Both the position numbers and the translations under genes were made by a program. 64,000 bases of DNA, taken from Chitinophagaceae bacterium LGM1 (lineage in GTDB: Bacteria > Bacteroidota > Bacteroidia > Chitinophagales > Chitinophagaceae). Positions 60,708 through 64,000 of the stretch are shown here, piece by piece. The stretch is from contig CP075895.1 in the NCBI GenBank assembly GCA_018604165.1, forward strand, positions 2,041,001 through 2,105,000, in the 5' to 3' direction. Under the pieces are notes generated by a model. That model ran no database searches. It saw nothing but the letters and a program-made list of their open reading frames with translations, and had not been told where the DNA came from. Numbering within the stretch: position 1 is the stretch's first letter; each line of letters begins with the position of its first letter.

Positions 60708-61418
60708 CTATCCCATGTTATGAAACACTTGCTGTACGTCGTCGTCTTCTTCTACCCTTGCTATCAGCTTAAATACATCTTGTGCCTGCTCGTCTGTAAC
60801 GGGCACTGTATTCTGGGGCAACCACTCCAGTTCTGATGATATCGGCGTGATGCCTTTTTCTTCTAGTGCCTTTTGCATATTACCAAAGTCTTCAAACGCG
60901 CAACGCACTATCAGTTTACCCTCGCTGTCTTCGCCCAGTTCTTCCAGCCCATAGTCTATCAGTTCCAGTTCCAGATCTTCGGCACTCAATCCTTCAGGGT
61001 TCAGTTTGAAGACGCCAAGGTGCTTGAAAAGAAATGCTACCGAGCCGCTATTGCCCAATGCACCGCCGCCTTTATTGAAATGCGAACGCACATTGGCAAC
61101 GGTACGTGTCGTATTATCTGTAGCCGTAACCACCAATATAGCCACACCATGCGGGGCATAACCTTCGTACAGCACCTCGTCGTAGTTGCTGGTATCTTTA
61201 CCCAATGCGTTTTTGATGGCCGACTCGATACGGTCTTTCGGCATATTGAAAGACTTGGCATTCTGCATCACACGGCGCAGCATGGGGTTTGTGTCAGGGT
61301 CGGGGCCACCTTTCTTTACAGCAATGGCTATTTCCTTACCCACACGGGTGAATTGTTTTGCCATACGGTCGTAACGCGCAAACATGGCAGACTTCCTTAC
61401 TTCAAATATCCTACCCAT
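60708..61418 (-). CDS. yebC: YebC/PmpR-family DNA-binding or translation-associated protein
   Basis: 236 residues: 'SAMFARYDRMAKQFTRVGKEIAIAVKKGG', 'PMLRRVMQNAKSFNMPKDRIESAIKNALG', 'YEGYAPHGVAILVVTATDNTTRTVANVRSHF', 'GALGNSGSVAFLF' are the standard motifs. The N-terminus is a variant (MGRIFEVRKSAMFAR) of the usual MAGHSKWANIK, as seen in the Bacteroidota-type TACO1 relatives. It has been described both as a transcription regulator and as an aid to proline-rich translation. No ruvC neighbour. Confidence 0.93.
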   Translation of the reverse strand: MGRIFEVRKSAMFARYDRMAKQFTRVGKEIAIAVKKGGPDPDTNPMLRRVMQNAKSFNMPKDRIESAIKNALGKDTSNYDEVLYEGYAPHGVAILVVTATDNTTRTVANVRSHFNKGGGALGNSGSVAFLFKHLGVFKLNPEGLSAEDLELELIDYGLEELGEDSEGKLIVRCAFEDFGNMQKALEEKGITPISSELEWLPQNTVPVTDEQAQDVFKLIARVEEDDDVQQVFHNMG

Positions 61419-61663
61419 ATATTAGCTATATCTTGTTTATCTGTTTTTCAGGCTGCAAAAATAATAATCCTACCCGTGATGCGAAAAATATTTATATACC
61501 TGAAGTATATATACTTATAACAATCTGCCGCTAAACACCCTGAAACCCTTTACTGTATTACATTCCTCTGTTGGTTAACAAAGCGTTTATAAACAGGTGG
61601 TTAACCGCTTGTCGTTTTTTTGGTTAACTAATTTTAAAGCCGTCGTTAAACGAGAGTGAATAT

Positions 61664-61695
61664 TTGGGAAGGGCTGCCCCTTGCCCCCATATTTG
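61664..61695 (+). promoter_or_regulatory. Candidate promoter of the 32-codon membrane peptide
   Basis: TTG (61664-61666), 21-base spacer, CATATTTG (61688-61695). Same form as the promoters in the exosortase locus. Confidence 0.4.
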
Positions 61696-61777
61696 TATCA
61701 ACAAAGGAAAAAACACAAATAATAACACAACTACGGAAGCAGCCTTTCAAAACAAAACACAATAAAAAACACAAGTC

Positions 61778-61876
61778 ATGCAACAAGCTACTCACATCCG
61801 CAAATCAGCGATTACGCAAAAAATCATGTTGTTTGTTTCTATCATCACTTGCGTGGTGCTGGCAGTGAATTTGTAA
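61778..61876 (+). CDS. Candidate 32-residue single-pass membrane peptide
   Basis: ATG at 61778 opens 32 codons (MQQATHIRKSAITQK, then IMLFVSIITCVVLAVNL) to TAA at 61874. The basic N-terminus and 17-residue hydrophobic C-terminus would insert as one helix with the N-terminus in the cytoplasm. Its own promoter lies 82 bases upstream and a GC-rich terminator (61884-61931) starts 8 bases downstream, so it is a discrete transcription unit. I do not recognise it. It could also be a leader or type I toxin-like peptide. Confidence 0.5.
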   Translation: MQQATHIRKSAITQKIMLFVSIITCVVLAVNL

Positions 61877-61883
61877 GACTTAC

Positions 61884-61933
61884 AAACCGGGTGGCGGTTT
61901 TCATGCGATTACGTTTTCCACTGCCCGGTTTTT
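61884..61933 (+). terminator. Terminator after the 32-codon ORF
   Basis: Stem AAACCGGG / CCCGGTTT with a 32-base loop (containing a smaller GTGGCGG fold), followed by a T run and C. Confidence 0.65.
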
Positions 61934-61964
61934 CTTCGTTCTCTCTTATCCTCTATATGTAATG

Positions 61965-61986
61965 AAGCCCCTTTTCCAAGGGGCTT
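61965..61986. terminator. Terminator between the small ORF and rsmG
   Basis: Perfect 9-bp stem AAGCCCCTT / AAGGGGCTT, TTCC loop, followed by ATTTTATTTTTT. It may serve both converging units. Confidence 0.7.
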
Positions 61987-61989
61987 ATT

Positions 61990-62616
61990 TTATTTTTTCA
62001 CATACAGCACGTACTTATCTTCAAACAGCGGTTCGGGGAAAATATCGTGAACGCTCCATGCGGTAGGCTTGAGGCCCGATGTTTTTATTTCTTCTTTCAG
62101 GTCACCACCTTTCAAGCATATCAGTCCATTGGGTAGCTCTTCGCTTCGCTGCCCTTTGCGTAGCAAGGGGCTTATCCATTTCCACAAATCGCCCAGTGGG
62201 GCTACTGCGCGCGATACAGCATAGTCGAACGTGCGACCCTTTATCTCCTCTACCCGGCTATGTATGGCTGTTACATTTTTCAGCCCAATAACATCTGCTA
62301 CGCCCTGCACTACTTTTATTTTTTTACCAATACTATCGCTCAATAAAAACGTTACTTGCGGAAACATTATAGCCAACGGTATGCCGGGGAAACCGCCACC
62401 TGTGCCTATATCTACCACCTGTGTACCATCTTCAAAATTGCAGACAGCCGCAATAGCCATTGAGTGCAGCACATGGCGTGTATACAGAGAATCTATATCC
62501 TTGCGAGATATGACGTTTATCTTCTCGTTCCAGTCTTTATACAATTCTTCCAACTGCCCTATTTGTTGCAGTTGCACATCCGTAAAGTCGTCGAAGTATT
62601 TAAGTATTATGTCCAC
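61990..62616 (-). CDS. rsmG: 16S rRNA (guanine(527)-N7)-methyltransferase RsmG
   Basis: 208 residues. S-adenosylmethionine motif 'VVDIGTGGGFPGIPLAI', with 'WNEKINVISRKDIDSLYTRHVLHS' upstream and 'FDYAVSRAVAPLGDLWKWI' downstream, match RsmG/GidB. It methylates G527 of 16S rRNA. The GTG at 62616 is the likely start (MDIILKYFDDF); it overlaps by 10 bases with the stop of the glycosyltransferase gene, so translation may be coupled. Confidence 0.94.
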   Translation of the reverse strand: MDIILKYFDDFTDVQLQQIGQLEELYKDWNEKINVISRKDIDSLYTRHVLHSMAIAAVCNFEDGTQVVDIGTGGGFPGIPLAIMFPQVTFLLSDSIGKKIKVVQGVADVIGLKNVTAIHSRVEEIKGRTFDYAVSRAVAPLGDLWKWISPLLRKGQRSEELPNGLICLKGGDLKEEIKTSGLKPTAWSVHDIFPEPLFEDKYVLYVKK

Positions 62617-63749
62617 CTTGTTTTGTTTTTAAAAAATATATAGGGTGAAAGCGCAAAGTTATATATCATCCAGCCAACATCTGCCAACAGAAATGGTAGT
62701 ATGCTGTTTCTTTCGCCCGTCAATTTGCAGGCTTGTTGTTGTATCAATATGTTCACCATTATCCTCACGAGCATTACCCCCAAAGCCATTTGCCAAGCAG
62801 GTGTAAACAATAATAGTATGCAACTCATCCATGCAAGGCTGTGTGTAAGTGCATATAGTGCCAGCAATAGTTTGGTGCTTGTCTTATAATACTTACCTGT
62901 AGATACATGGCGTTGCTTTTGTTGCAGCCATGCAGCCCATGTTTGCTTGGCAGGACTGGCGGTAGTAGCATGGGGCGTGGCTACGATAGCCATGTTATCG
63001 GCATCTGCTACTGCATTAATAAGCAAATCATCATCTCCCGAAGGCAGTTGCGTCCATACAGGTGATTGTTGTGCTTTCAGTAAGGCTGTTTTGGTACAGG
63101 CAAGGTTACGCCCAACAGCCATATAGGGCTTGCCCGATAACGCATAACCTGCATATTGAATAAACGTATGCAAGGTCTCCCAACGGATAAACGCATTCAG
63201 CATACCACTGTTGTATTGATACGCTCCATAACCCGCTACTATCTCTTTGCCATCGTGCAGCGGCGCTACCATTGCTGCCAGCCAGTTATCACTTGCGGGT
63301 TGGCAATCGGCATCTGTCAGCAGCAAGTAGTCGGTATCTGCTTGGGCAAGCGCCTTACTAAGGGCATATTTTTTACCCGGCAGTGTACGCATTTCATCGA
63401 CAGCTATATGTATGATGTCAAGATGCTGATATTGTGCTTTGAATCTATCTAAAACAATGGCAGTATCATCGGCAGAGGCATCGTTTACTACCAGTACCCT
63501 ATACATAGCATTACCAGCCGCATTACTGTATCTTTGCGCCATTATTGCTGGTAGGTTGGCTTGTAGGTTTTGGGCTTCGTTCTTAGCACAGATGATGACA
63601 GTTACTTGGTGGAGAATGGGAAGTTTTGAATTTTGAATTTTGAATTTTGAATTCGTCAGGGAAAACAACTGCCCGAAAAAGAACAAGGCATACCCCAACT
63701 GAATGGTAATGCTGAGCAATAATACCGGAACTAATACCTCGTTGAACAC
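62607..63749 (-). CDS. Family 2 glycosyltransferase, membrane-bound
   Basis: 380 residues. N-terminal helix (VLVPVLLLSITIQLGYALFFFG), GT-A domain with 'VTVIICAKNEAQNL', 'VLVVNDASADD', D-x-D-type 'LLLTDADCQPASDNW', 'GDDDLLIN', a QxxRW-like 'QQKQRHVS', and three C-terminal helices. Similar enzymes synthesise glycolipids or polysaccharide. Just after the first helix is the segment 'SLTNSKFKIQNSKLP', encoded by GAATTTTGAATTTTG-type tandem units (63629-63654). Start is GTG 63749. The substrate is unknown. Confidence 0.85.
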   Translation of the reverse strand: MFNEVLVPVLLLSITIQLGYALFFFGQLFSLTNSKFKIQNSKLPILHQVTVIICAKNEAQNLQANLPAIMAQRYSNAAGNAMYRVLVVNDASADDTAIVLDRFKAQYQHLDIIHIAVDEMRTLPGKKYALSKALAQADTDYLLLTDADCQPASDNWLAAMVAPLHDGKEIVAGYGAYQYNSGMLNAFIRWETLHTFIQYAGYALSGKPYMAVGRNLACTKTALLKAQQSPVWTQLPSGDDDLLINAVADADNMAIVATPHATTASPAKQTWAAWLQQKQRHVSTGKYYKTSTKLLLALYALTHSLAWMSCILLLFTPAWQMALGVMLVRIMVNILIQQQACKLTGERNSILPFLLADVGWMIYNFALSPYIFFKNKTRWT

Positions 63750-63823
63750 GGGTACAAAATAAGTATTAAGTAGTAAGTAATAAGTATAAAGTTGTGTGCA
63801 AATACAACTGACAGAACAGAAAA

Positions 63824-64000
63824 ATGGATTTTGAACTTAAAGCCACCGACAGTAATAGCAAAGCTCGTGCAGGGGTAATAACCACCGCACACGGGCAGAT
63901 AGAAACGCCCATCTTTATGCCGGTAGGTACAGTAGGCAGCGTAAAAGCGGTAACACAGCAACAACTGCATACAGAAGTACAGGCGCAGATTATCTTGGGT
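63824..64000 (+). CDS. tgt: tRNA-guanine transglycosylase (partial, N-terminus)
   Basis: First 59 residues: [20 protein letters not shown], then '[23 protein letters not shown]', which is the start of the Tgt TIM barrel, cut by the window edge. Tgt exchanges guanine-34 for preQ1 in tRNAs. It is on the plus strand, divergent from the glycosyltransferase. The queuosine precursor transporter at 47034 serves the same pathway. Confidence 0.93.
   Translation, partial: MDFELKATDSNSKARAGVITTAHGQIETPIFMPVGTVGSVKAVTQQQLHTEVQAQIILG

Noticed and set aside
1-64000. tRNA or rRNA genes
   Set aside because: No cloverleaf with GGTTCGAATCC-type arm or rRNA core sequence was seen in the gaps; a covariance-model scan would settle it.

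Overview
The window looks like chromosome of a Bacteroidota bacterium, most likely a Chitinophagaceae-type member. The evidence is: type IX secretion (T9SS) C-terminal tails on four secreted proteins, SusC-free TonB receptors, a surface-lipoprotein B12 locus, promoters of the TTG-N19/21-TAnnTTTG kind, weak or absent Shine-Dalgarno sequences, and a Bacteroidota-type small exosortase with short sorting-signal proteins. Most genes are ordinary housekeeping genes. No rRNA, tRNA, CRISPR array, transposase or integrase was found.

Layout. 1-7.0 kb: partial YihY-family membrane protein, dipeptidyl peptidase IV, a BamE-like double-repeat lipoprotein, clpS, a SpoU methyltransferase, a BBP2-type porin and a cysteine desulfurase. 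7.1-10.4 kb: an exosortase locus with two tandem tiny Cys/Gly-rich substrates, the exosortase, its membrane partner, then rpsL-rpsG, then a third tiny substrate on the other strand. 10.6-16.0 kb: a large T9SS propeller protein and a TonB receptor behind a metal-repressor-like palindrome. 16.0-21.7 kb: an accessory island with a GIY-YIG nuclease framed by repeats, a DUF6371 primase-like protein, two unrecognised AT-rich membrane proteins each preceded by the same six-iteron palindrome, and a RepA-like ATPase. 21.8-30.9 kb: recA, an M16 protease, glmM, a carotenoid-type FAD oxidoreductase, an orphan HEPN protein and a deoxyhypusine-synthase-like enzyme. 31-39.8 kb: citrate synthase, recF divergent from pdhA, TPR protein, ribH, a LutA-like protein, an OsmC protein, prs and rplY. 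39.8-50.3 kb: FG-GAP T9SS protein, SDR, phoH, DoxX, degenerate receiver, queuosine-precursor transporter, and an ECF sigma factor followed by a protein with an inner-membrane anchor joined to an outer-membrane-type barrel. 50.4-56.1 kb: a lipoprotein, then a cobalamin-riboswitch-controlled operon for surface B12 capture (DUF4465 T9SS protein, BtuG-like propeller lipoprotein, BtuB-like receptor). 56.2-64 kb: rlmB, a DUF3857/transglutaminase protein, a CWC-family protein with a lipoprotein, yebC, a 32-residue membrane peptide, rsmG, a family-2 glycosyltransferase and the start of tgt.

The most unusual content is the exosortase locus. Its precursors consist almost only of a signal peptide, an 18-22 residue three-cysteine core, and the sorting signal, so the sorted product would be a peptide rather than a protein. 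Other points worth a second look are the iteron pair and nested nuclease of the island, the sigma factor with its envelope-spanning partner, the T9SS version of a B12 scavenging operon with a visible switch helix, and several hairpin-rich dispersed repeats.
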